From Rhodococcus sp. OK302 (lineage in GTDB: Bacteria; Actinomycetota; Actinomycetes; Mycobacteriales; Mycobacteriaceae): a stretch of DNA of 64,000 bases. Where the stretch lies: positions 2,082,501 to 2,146,500 of the forward strand of contig NZ_NPJZ01000001.1 in the NCBI RefSeq assembly GCF_002245895.1, in the 5' to 3' direction. Every line of letters starts with the position of its first letter. Positions within the stretch are counted from its first letter, which is position 1. Positions 52,290-59,761 of the stretch are shown one piece after another. Both the position numbers and the translations under genes were made by a program. The notes beneath the pieces were generated by a model. It had not been told where the DNA came from. It saw nothing but the letters and a program-made list of their open reading frames with translations, and ran no database searches.

Positions 52290-54566
52290 ATGGCGACGAC
52301 CGATCGGGGCCAGATCACACTCGGCGGCATCACCGTGCCCGTGACCAACCTCGGGAAGGTCCTCTATCCCGAGAGCGGGACAACCAAAGCTGAAGTGATC
52401 GACTACTACACCCGGATTTCGGCGGTGATGATTGCGCACGTCGTTGCCCGTCCGGGTACGCGCAAACGGTGGCCGAACGGGGTGGACGGTCAATCGTTCT
52501 TCGAGAAGAATCTCGCATCATCTGCTCCGGCATGGTTGACCCGCGCGTCGCTGCAACACTCCGATCGGGTGGTCACCTATCCGATTTTCGACTCAGTAGC
52601 CTCGCTCGCCTGGCTCGGTCAGCAAGCTGCACTCGAATTGCATGTTCCGCAATGGCGATTCGATGGTTCCGGCCGGGGACCGGCAACCCGGTTGGTGTTC
52701 GATCTGGACCCGGGTGAGGGCGTCGGGTTGGCAGAATGTGCCGAAGTCGCTCGTTGGATCCGTGATCTGGTCGGAACTTTGGGGTGGACGGCCTATCCGG
52801 TTACCAGTGGCAGCAAGGGCATTCACCTGTACGTTCCTCTTGATCGGCCGTTGGAGGGGAATGGGGCGTCCACCGTCGCCAAGCAGGTCGCGACAGGACT
52901 CGAGAAGATTCATCCGGAACTCGTGACGGCAACGATGGCGCGGAATATTCGGGCCGGCAAGGTTTTTGTCGACTGGAGTCAGAATAATGCTGCAAAGACC
53001 ACCATCGCTCCATATTCGATGCGCGGGCGCGCTCAGCCTTACGTTGCCGCGCCGCGCAGTTGGGAAGAACTCGACGACCCCACGTTGCAGCAATTACTGT
53101 TCGACGAGGTTCTCGAGCGCGTCGAATCCGGAGGCGATCTATTATCCGGCTTGGATCCAGCAGTGGCAGTGTCAGATTCGTTGAGTCGGTACCGCAGCAA
53201 GCGGTCGGCTGCTAGGACGCCGGAGCCCGTACCCCGCGACGAGCCTGCACCCACTGCGGGCAATTCCTTTGTCATTCAAGAACATCACGCTCGTAGACTG
53301 CACTATGACGTTCGGCTCGAACGCAACGGAGTGCTGGTGTCCTGGGCGGTACCGAAAGGCGTGCCGACAGCTGCCGGTGAGAATCGACTGGCAGTACACA
53401 CCGAGGACCATCCGATGGAGTACGCCACCTTTTCCGGAGTAATCCCGAAGGGCGAGTACGGCGGTGGGTCCATGACGATCTGGGATTCCGGGACGTACGA
53501 GACCGAGAAATGGCGGGACGACGAGGTGATCGTGTGGTTGGCGGGGGAGAGAGTGCAGGGCCGCTTCGCGCTTATCCGAACCAAGGGTGATCAGTGGTTG
53601 ATGCATCTGATGAAGGATCAGAATGCGAGTTTCGGAACGGAGCTTCCGAAGAACCTCGAGCCGATGCTCGCCACTGCCGGATCAGTCGAAGATTTGGACA
53701 CAGAAGAATGGGCTTTCGAAGGAAAGTGGGACGGAATACGAGTGATTCTCGAGTATCATTCGGGCGCACTGTCATTGCGTAGTCGGGCAGGAAATGACAA
53801 GACGGCAGATTATCCGGCGCTGGCGTATCTGGGTGACATTCTCGAGGGCCACGAGGTTGTTATCGACGGTGAAGTGGTGGCTTACGACCCGCAAGGTGTC
53901 ACCGACTTCGGATTACTGCAACGTGGTGGTACGCCCGAGTTCCTGGCATTCGATCTCCTGTATCTCGATGGTGTGTCTTTGCTTCGGAAGTCGTATACCG
54001 ACAGGCGGACAGTGCTGAATGCGTTGGCAGCGAAGGTCGGCGGACTCAACGTTCCGCCGCAGATCGAGGGGACTGCCGAAAATGCGCTGGAAGTGAGTCG
54101 GGAATCCGGGTGGGAAGGGATCGTCGCCAAACGCCGTGCGTCGGTGTACCTTCCGGGACGGCGAGGTTCGAGCTGGATCAAGGTCAAGAACTGGCGCACC
54201 CAAGAAGTCGTGATCGGCGGATGGCGAACGGGGCAAGGCAATCGCGCCCACGGGATCGGTGCCCTTCTCATGGGTATCCCAGGAGAGAACGGGTTGAACT
54301 ATGTCGGCCGGGTGGGCACTGGGTTCACCGATCGTGATCTCGAGAAATTGTTGGCGGTATTGGAACCCTTGCAGCAGAACGGAAGTCCCTTCGCGGAGGA
54401 GCTTCCGGCCGACGACAGAAAGGGGGCTGTGTGGATTAGTCCGGAACTGGTCGGGGAGGTGCGATTCATGGACTGGACGGAGAGCAGTCGACTGCGGCAT
54501 CCGAGTTGGCGGGGGCTGCGAGACGACAAGATGCCGGCGGATGTGAAGAAGGAAGAGGTGTCATAG
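52290..54566 (+). CDS. ligD: Multifunctional DNA repair ligase LigD
   Basis: 758 residues with the mycobacterial order: primase-polymerase (about 10-290; FDLDPGEG metal motif, SGSKGIHLYVP), phosphoesterase (about 325-450; HHARRLHYDVRLE and HTEDHPMEYATF) and ATP-dependent ligase (about 470-755; nucleotidyl Lys479 in EGKWDGIR, then VIDGEVVAYD, EGIVAKR and WIKVKNW). Carries out end processing and sealing in non-homologous end joining with Ku. Ku is next door in M. tuberculosis but is not in this window. Length matches Rv0938. Confidence 0.95.
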   Translation: MATTDRGQITLGGITVPVTNLGKVLYPESGTTKAEVIDYYTRISAVMIAHVVARPGTRKRWPNGVDGQSFFEKNLASSAPAWLTRASLQHSDRVVTYPIFDSVASLAWLGQQAALELHVPQWRFDGSGRGPATRLVFDLDPGEGVGLAECAEVARWIRDLVGTLGWTAYPVTSGSKGIHLYVPLDRPLEGNGASTVAKQVATGLEKIHPELVTATMARNIRAGKVFVDWSQNNAAKTTIAPYSMRGRAQPYVAAPRSWEELDDPTLQQLLFDEVLERVESGGDLLSGLDPAVAVSDSLSRYRSKRSAARTPEPVPRDEPAPTAGNSFVIQEHHARRLHYDVRLERNGVLVSWAVPKGVPTAAGENRLAVHTEDHPMEYATFSGVIPKGEYGGGSMTIWDSGTYETEKWRDDEVIVWLAGERVQGRFALIRTKGDQWLMHLMKDQNASFGTELPKNLEPMLATAGSVEDLDTEEWAFEGKWDGIRVILEYHSGALSLRSRAGNDKTADYPALAYLGDILEGHEVVIDGEVVAYDPQGVTDFGLLQRGGTPEFLAFDLLYLDGVSLLRKSYTDRRTVLNALAAKVGGLNVPPQIEGTAENALEVSRESGWEGIVAKRRASVYLPGRRGSSWIKVKNWRTQEVVIGGWRTGQGNRAHGIGALLMGIPGENGLNYVGRVGTGFTDRDLEKLLAVLEPLQQNGSPFAEELPADDRKGAVWISPELVGEVRFMDWTESSRLRHPSWRGLRDDKMPADVKKEEVS

Positions 54567-54600
54567 TCGATTCGCATTGTGCGAAAACCAGGTTCACTAT

Positions 54601-55578
54601 TCAAGGGCATAACGCATGCGACAGAATTTCCATCGTGTTCGGCGGATTCTTCGGCGTCGAGGTCATAGTCACGGTGAATGCCCGATCCGGCGTTGCACCG
54701 GACAACGTGGAGTAGCCGCGGATTCCGCCGCTGTACCCGACGTAGGTCACTCCGCACGGAAGATTTGATACAGAAAGACCCAGGCCGTAGTCGAGTGCGT
54801 CGGCTTCGGTGGAATCTGTTTGTGGCGTGGTCATTTCAGCAAGCTCTTTGTCCGGCAGGACTCTTCCGCTCAACAATGCCCGCCAGAAAGTGTTGAGGTC
54901 CTTACCGGTGGAGACCAGCGCACCGGCGGACCACGCGATGGACGGTTCGATCCGCGAGACATCGGTGCGACCAGTGGGCAGATTTTCGTATCCGGTCAGG
55001 TGGTCACCCCGAATATCCTGTTCACCGGCAGGCGGGAGGTAGGTGTCTTCGAGATCGAGTGGCTCGAGTATCCGGGCCGACAGTTCGTCGGCGTAGGTCC
55101 GTCCGCTGACTGCCTCGATGAGCGTCCCGAGGGCTAGGTAGTTGGAGTCGGCAAACGGAGTCTCACCTTCAATTTCGGGGAGTCCGCTGCGAGGTTGCAA
55201 TAGTTGTCTGACGGTGACCAGATCTGCGTCGGCGTTGCCGGTGAATTGGTTCGGAAGATACCGCTGGACGGGCGCGTCGAGAGTTATCTTCTGTTCCACG
55301 ACGAGTTGCAAGACGAGAGCTGCTGTGAAGGTTTTTGTCACGCTGCCGATCCGAACACGATCGTCGTCGCCGATCGAATCACCGGTAAGATCCGGGACGC
55401 CGCTGGTCAGGACCATAGTTGTGTTTCCGCCATCGAGAGTCGCGATGGCGCCGACGGCACCCGATCTGGTGAGTGAATCCAGATCCGATTGAACGTCGAC
55501 AGCTTGTTTGATCGTCGAGCAGCCGACGAGTGCCAGCGCGGTCGCAGCTACGACTGCGGCGGCAAGGTGTGAGCGCAT
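54601..55578 (-). CDS. Beta-lactamase/PBP-fold lipoprotein with altered motifs
   Basis: 325 residues. Lipobox LALVGCS (Cys20), then a serine beta-lactamase/D-alanyl-D-alanine carboxypeptidase fold. The SxxK motif is intact (SVTK, Ser79/Lys82). The usual YSN triplet is replaced (FADSNYLALG in place of a YSN-type sequence) and the last motif reads GYSGG instead of GHTGG. It may be an esterase or an impaired enzyme rather than a true carboxypeptidase. Convergent with ligD. Ribosome site is weak. Confidence 0.82.
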   Translation of the reverse strand: MRSHLAAAVVAATALALVGCSTIKQAVDVQSDLDSLTRSGAVGAIATLDGGNTTMVLTSGVPDLTGDSIGDDDRVRIGSVTKTFTAALVLQLVVEQKITLDAPVQRYLPNQFTGNADADLVTVRQLLQPRSGLPEIEGETPFADSNYLALGTLIEAVSGRTYADELSARILEPLDLEDTYLPPAGEQDIRGDHLTGYENLPTGRTDVSRIEPSIAWSAGALVSTGKDLNTFWRALLSGRVLPDKELAEMTTPQTDSTEADALDYGLGLSVSNLPCGVTYVGYSGGIRGYSTLSGATPDRAFTVTMTSTPKNPPNTMEILSHALCP

Positions 55579-55632
55579 GGGTCGAATCTAGGGAATCTTC
55601 ACGCGCTGGTAATCCAGGAAATCCCGGATCTT

Positions 55633-55673
55633 TCCCTGATCTTTACTGATCAAAGGGACATAAGGCCCCTTTG
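55633..55673 (+). promoter_or_regulatory. Alternative hairpins in the NlpC/P60 leader region
   Basis: In the 254-bp gap before the NlpC/P60 gene, TCCCTGATC (55633-55641) can pair with GATCAAAGGGA (55648-55658), while CAAAGGG (55651-55657) can instead pair with CCCCTTTG (55666-55673). The two stems exclude each other. I see no other firm signal in this gap and no match to a riboswitch class that I can recall. Confidence 0.28.
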
Positions 55674-55832
55674 TGCATTTCCCACAAGCCGGATCGTCGG
55701 TTCTTGTCCGAATTGCCCGTAATAGCCGTTAGCATCCGAAGGCAGCGATTGAATTTCACCGTTAGGCCAGTTCAATGACATTTTCGGTGCGCGGTGTGCG
55801 TGGCCGAAGCACTCCCACCAAAGGACGGTTGT

Positions 55833-56348
55833 ATGAGGAAGTCGACGCTACGCAAGGGAACTGTTGCCGCACTGCTGACCGGAAGTGTGTTGCTCTTATC
55901 CGCCGTACCGGCTCTTGCCGAGCCGGGAAGTAGCGGGAGCTCCGGCAGCCTGGGGAGCATGGGAAGCATCAGCAGTGGTTCTGCGGTCCTGCCTATCCCG
56001 AGCCCCGCCGGCCTCGTCGCACTGGCAGCGGCAACAACGCAAACCGGCAAGCCGTACCAGTGGGGTGGCAACGGACCGAACTCGTGGGATTGCTCGGGCC
56101 TGACGCAGTGGGCCTTCCGGCAGGCCGGTGTCTGGATTCCACGCACGAGCCAGGAGCAGGCGAATGCGGGCCAGGCGGTCCCGCTGTGGGCTCTGGCCAT
56201 CGGTGACATCATCACCTTCTATCCCGGCGCGACGCACGTCGGTATCTACGCGGGCGGCGGAATGGTGTTCAACGCCTACGGCACCGGCGTTCCGACCGGG
56301 CTGACACCGTTGGCGGATCTGCCGATCAACAACATTCGCCGCTTCTAG
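55833..56348 (+). CDS. NlpC/P60 cell-wall hydrolase
   Basis: 171 residues. Signal peptide (to about residue 29, AVPALA), a Gly/Ser-rich linker (GSSGSSGSLGSMG) and a C-terminal NlpC/P60 domain with catalytic Cys87 in WDCSGLTQWAF and His135 in ATHVGIYAG. A small secreted peptidoglycan endopeptidase like the RipD/RipB group. ATG 55833 has AAAGGA at seven bases; the frame upstream is not supported. Confidence 0.88.
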   Translation: MRKSTLRKGTVAALLTGSVLLLSAVPALAEPGSSGSSGSLGSMGSISSGSAVLPIPSPAGLVALAAATTQTGKPYQWGGNGPNSWDCSGLTQWAFRQAGVWIPRTSQEQANAGQAVPLWALAIGDIITFYPGATHVGIYAGGGMVFNAYGTGVPTGLTPLADLPINNIRRF

Positions 56349-56352
56349 TTTT

Positions 56353-56417
56353 CTGCACCGAACCTTTGATTCCAATCTGTACCGAACCTTTGGTTCCAAT
56401 CTGCACAGAACCTTCAC
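56353..56417. promoter_or_regulatory. Tandem direct repeats before the response regulator gene
   Basis: Two nearly identical 24-bp units (56353-56376 and 56377-56400, core ACCGAACCTTTG-TTCCAAT) and a partial third (56401-56417, ACAGAACCTT), in the promoter region of the OmpR-type gene at 56463. The 24-bp period is about two helical turns plus, a layout typical for dimeric OmpR-family regulators. Likely autoregulation site. Confidence 0.6.
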
Positions 56418-56462
56418 AAGTCCTCCCGGGTTCGTCCACGGCGGCCTAATACAGTCAGTTCC

Positions 56463-57143
56463 ATGAGTCAGCGAAAAGTGCTCGTGGTCGACGACGAGGT
56501 CGGTATCTGCGAATCGATCGCGGCACGGTTACGTGCCGAGGGATTTGACGTGGAGTTGGCGTTCGACGGCCCCAGTGCTGTCTCGCGTTGCGCCGAGATC
56601 GATCCGGACCTGGTGGTTCTGGACGTGATGATGCCTGGATTCGACGGCCTCGAGGTATGCCGTCGGATCCAGGCGGTGCGGCCCGTGCCGGTATTGATGC
56701 TCACTGCGCGTGCCGACGAGACGGACATGGTGATCGGCCTGGGTGTGGGCGCCGACGACTATCTCAGTAAGCCGTTCAGCATGCGTGTGCTGGTGGCACG
56801 GGTGCAGGCGTTGCTTCGACGTGCTGATCGCGCCGAGAGCGCGGCACGGCCGGTGCTCCTCGAATTCGGCGATGTCGTCATAGATCTGACGGAGCGTCGA
56901 GTGCGCCGCGACGATCAGGAAGTGCATCTGACACGAACCGAGTTCGAACTCATTGCCTACCTCGCCGAGAGGCCTCGCGCCGCTATTCCTCGTGAGTCGT
57001 TGTTCGAGGAGATCTGGGGTTGGGGTGAGGGTGGTGGAAGCCGCACGGTGGACAGCCATGTCAAGGCCTTGCGGCGCAAGTTGGGTCCCTCGGTGATCCG
57101 AACTGTTCATGGCGTCGGGTACGCTTGGGATGCGCCGAAATGA
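56463..57143 (+). CDS. OmpR-family response regulator
   Basis: 226 residues: receiver with VVDDEVGICESI and Asp54 in VVLDVMMPG, Lys in LSKPF, and a winged-helix domain (HLTRTEFELIAYLAERP, TVDSHVKALRRKLG). Its stop overlaps the kinase start (ATGA). ATG 56463. Tandem repeats upstream suggest it controls itself. Regulates probably the membrane protein gene that follows the kinase. Confidence 0.92.
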   Translation: MSQRKVLVVDDEVGICESIAARLRAEGFDVELAFDGPSAVSRCAEIDPDLVVLDVMMPGFDGLEVCRRIQAVRPVPVLMLTARADETDMVIGLGVGADDYLSKPFSMRVLVARVQALLRRADRAESAARPVLLEFGDVVIDLTERRVRRDDQEVHLTRTEFELIAYLAERPRAAIPRESLFEEIWGWGEGGGSRTVDSHVKALRRKLGPSVIRTVHGVGYAWDAPK

Positions 57144-58135
57144 GTTTCACTGACCGGGTTTTCGCGAGGTGGCCACGCCCGCTGGATCCGATGCGCTCCT
57201 TCAAGGTCAAAGTTGGTCTACTCGTCGTTGCGGCGTTGTTCTTTGCGTCGGGCGGATTCTGGTTGACCGCGCAGCAACCGTTCCGCTTTGCACTGTTGAC
57301 GGCTTTGGTAGTGGCACTGGGAGTTACGCAGGTGCTCGCCCACGGCATGACGTCACCGCTCCGTGAGATGACAGCGGCAGCACAGGCCATGGCACGCGGT
57401 GATTACTCACGCCGAGTCCGGGCAACCTCACGCGACGAAGTGGGTGAACTTGCGGTGGCGTTCAATCGGATGGCGGAGGACCTCGGCGCCGACGACCAGT
57501 ATCGGCGCGAACTGATCGGCAACGTTTCACACGAATTGCGCACACCGATCACGGTTTTGCAGGCGCTTCTCGAGAACGTCGTCGACGGTGTGCAGGAGCC
57601 GAATCCGGAAACGATGCGCTCGGCGCTCGCTCAGACCGAACGACTCGGAGCTTTGGTAGCCGATCTACTCGATCTCTCGAAACTGGAAGGCGGCGCAATA
57701 CCGCTGAAGCTCAACAGTTTCGATCTCGAACCATTCCTTCGTGATGTGGCCGCGGAGAGGGGAACTGACGTGGCGATCGATGTGCGGCCACCGGGATTGG
57801 CAGTGCTCGCCGATCCGGATCGACTCCACCAGGTGGTGACAAATTTGGTGGACAACGCGGTGCGGCACGGTTCGACGGAGGTGGGGATCGTCATTCGTGC
57901 GTACAACCGGGTGGACGGCGAGGTGGTGATCGAGGTCAACGACAACGGTCCCGGAATCGAACCTGACTCGCGCGCACTGGTTTTCGATCGGTTCACTCGG
58001 GGCGGGTCCACGGATGGCGGGACCGGGCTTGGGCTTGCTATCGCAAAATGGGCGGTCGAACTGCACGGTGGAACCATCGCAGTTGTCGACGCCCGATCGG
58101 GTTGTTGTATCCGAGTGGTGCTGCCGCAGAACTGA
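57140..58135 (+). CDS. Intramembrane-sensing histidine kinase
   Basis: 331 residues. Two helices (about 24-42 and 50-69) separated by fewer than ten residues outside the membrane, HAMP, HisKA with NVSHELRTPITVLQALLEN (His131), and ATPase domain with NLVDNAVRHG, NDNGPGIE and GTGLGLAIAKW. The near absence of a sensor domain is the pattern of kinases that sense envelope stress inside the membrane or through a partner. ATGA overlap with the regulator gene. Confidence 0.9.
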   Translation: MSFTDRVFARWPRPLDPMRSFKVKVGLLVVAALFFASGGFWLTAQQPFRFALLTALVVALGVTQVLAHGMTSPLREMTAAAQAMARGDYSRRVRATSRDEVGELAVAFNRMAEDLGADDQYRRELIGNVSHELRTPITVLQALLENVVDGVQEPNPETMRSALAQTERLGALVADLLDLSKLEGGAIPLKLNSFDLEPFLRDVAAERGTDVAIDVRPPGLAVLADPDRLHQVVTNLVDNAVRHGSTEVGIVIRAYNRVDGEVVIEVNDNGPGIEPDSRALVFDRFTRGGSTDGGTGLGLAIAKWAVELHGGTIAVVDARSGCCIRVVLPQN

Positions 58136-58228
58136 ATTAGCTTGATCTACGGCGCCGGCCTGTATTGGGCCGCGTCGCTCCTTGTTGACCCCAATTGAAC
58201 TTTGTCGACCCCGAAAGTGGGAAAGAAC

Positions 58229-59695
58229 ATGACTGCTCCGCTCACAGTCCCGCAGAAGCCGATGACGACGGTGCCCGCTCCGAAGAAGCCTGGCAGGTTG
58301 TGGCGTCGGCCCGATCGGACATCGATGGCAACGCGGTCGATGCTCGTCGGATCGGTTGTCGTCGGTCTGCTCGCAGCCACGATCCTCGATATCGGAGTGG
58401 TCGGCGCGGCATACTTGATAGTCGGGGTCGGCGTGCTCGCCGTGATCGGAATCCTGACGCCGCCACCGCTGACGGCTGTTCAATGGGCAGCGTGCGTGGG
58501 CGCACTCGCACTGTTGGGGGTGGCCGCAATTCGCGGGGCCGGGTGGCTTGCCTTCGTCTGTATCGTGGCAGCCTGGGTGGTGTTCACCTGGGTGTTGGTC
58601 GGTGGCCGCACGTGGACGGGAATTGTTGCGGGAACGGTAATGCCTTGGCGTGCAGCACTTCGCGTAGTGGGATTCGTCCGGCGACGGAAACTCAGGGTGG
58701 GGACTAGCCCACGTGTACCCACTATGCGTGTAGTCGCGGTGACTGCCGTGAGCGTGACGTTGCTCCTGATTTTCGGTTCTCTTTTTGTCAGTGCAGATCC
58801 GGAGTTCGCGAAGATCTTCGGCGATGCACCCGCTGTACGAGTGGACGAACCGATCGCGCGTCTGGTCATCGGTGCGCTCGTAGCATTTGTCACGCTGAGT
58901 GCAGTGTATCTTCGACGCCGAAGTCCGAGCGTTGACGCGCTTGCGCCGAAACCGGCCGTGCCGCTGCCTCTCTGGGAGTGGGCAGTACCACTGGCGGTAC
59001 TCAATATCCTGTTCCTGGGATTTGTTGCAGTACAGCTGAAGACACTGTTCGGCGGCGACAAGCACGTTCAGGTTACCGATGGTCTGACGTACGCGAACTA
59101 TGCGCGCCAAGGCTTCTGGCAGTTGATGGCTGTGACGGTACTGACGCTGGTGGTTATCGCTGTCGCCGTGCGCCGCGTAGATCGCGGAGATCGACGATCG
59201 CGAAACTTGGCTCGAGGACTTCTCGGAGTGCTCTGCGCTTTCAGCTTGGTCATCGTGGCATCCGCGGTTCATCGAATGTGGCTGTACGAGAACCAGTACG
59301 GCTTCACCAGGCTGCGGGTGAGCGTCTTCGCTGCAGAAATCCTGCTCGGGGTGGTGTTCATTCTGCTCATCGCGGCAGGCGTGCGGATGTCGGGCAAGTG
59401 GCTGCCGATCGGTGTTCTGGCAACGGCCGTGGTGGGGCTGCTGGCATTTGCCGTGTTCAACCCGGATGCCTACATCGCGGAGAAGAATGTCCAACGTTTC
59501 GAGAACGGAAAAACTATCGACACGTTCTACCTGAGCACACTCTCAGCGGATGCCGTTCCGGCACTGGACCGGCTGCCCGAGCCGCAGCGCAGCGACGCCC
59601 TGATGTACTTGAAGCAGGAACTGCTCGGATCCGAGGATTCGTGGTGGGAGTTCAACAGTTCTCGCGAGCGGGCACGGGAGATTCTGGCTGGGTAG
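58229..59695 (+). CDS. DUF4173 membrane protein
   Basis: 488 residues with about 12 helices and a C-terminal soluble part (about 420-488). Features of DUF4173 (DUF4153-related): the FGSLFVSADPEFAKIF segment and GLTYANYARQGFWQLMAVTVLT. Function unknown. Follows the two-component operon by 93 bp and is probably its target or signalling partner. ATG 58229 has GGGAAAG before it; an upstream GTG at 58202 is also in frame. Ends before a strong terminator. Confidence 0.85.
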   Translation: MTAPLTVPQKPMTTVPAPKKPGRLWRRPDRTSMATRSMLVGSVVVGLLAATILDIGVVGAAYLIVGVGVLAVIGILTPPPLTAVQWAACVGALALLGVAAIRGAGWLAFVCIVAAWVVFTWVLVGGRTWTGIVAGTVMPWRAALRVVGFVRRRKLRVGTSPRVPTMRVVAVTAVSVTLLLIFGSLFVSADPEFAKIFGDAPAVRVDEPIARLVIGALVAFVTLSAVYLRRRSPSVDALAPKPAVPLPLWEWAVPLAVLNILFLGFVAVQLKTLFGGDKHVQVTDGLTYANYARQGFWQLMAVTVLTLVVIAVAVRRVDRGDRRSRNLARGLLGVLCAFSLVIVASAVHRMWLYENQYGFTRLRVSVFAAEILLGVVFILLIAAGVRMSGKWLPIGVLATAVVGLLAFAVFNPDAYIAEKNVQRFENGKTIDTFYLSTLSADAVPALDRLPEPQRSDALMYLKQELLGSEDSWWEFNSSRERAREILAG

Positions 59696-59704
59696 CCGCT
59701 CGAA

Positions 59705-59746
59705 GATCTACGGCCACGCGAGCGAGTGCCCGCGTGGCCGTAGATC
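59705..59746. terminator. Bidirectional terminator
   Basis: Perfect 16-bp stem (59705-59720 with 59731-59746, core TACGGCCACGCG/CGCGTGGCCGTA) and 10-base loop between the convergent DUF4173 and sulfatase genes. Confidence 0.85.
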
Positions 59747-59761
59747 CCTCATACGATGTGG

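Noticed and set aside
54571-54585. TTCGCA-TTG-TGCGAA palindrome between ligD and the lipoprotein gene
   Set aside because: Too short for a terminator and does not match an actinobacterial SOS box; convergent gap, so no promoter expected.
55579-55832. c-di-AMP (ydaO) riboswitch before the NlpC/P60 gene
   Set aside because: Position and gene type fit, but I could not find the conserved sequence blocks; only the alternative hairpins are reported.
57665-59494. 609-codon open frame on the minus strand
   Set aside because: It runs opposite the sensor kinase and DUF4173 genes, has a Cys/His/Arg-rich composition with no known motifs, and mirrors their codon bias; a shadow of high-GC coding.
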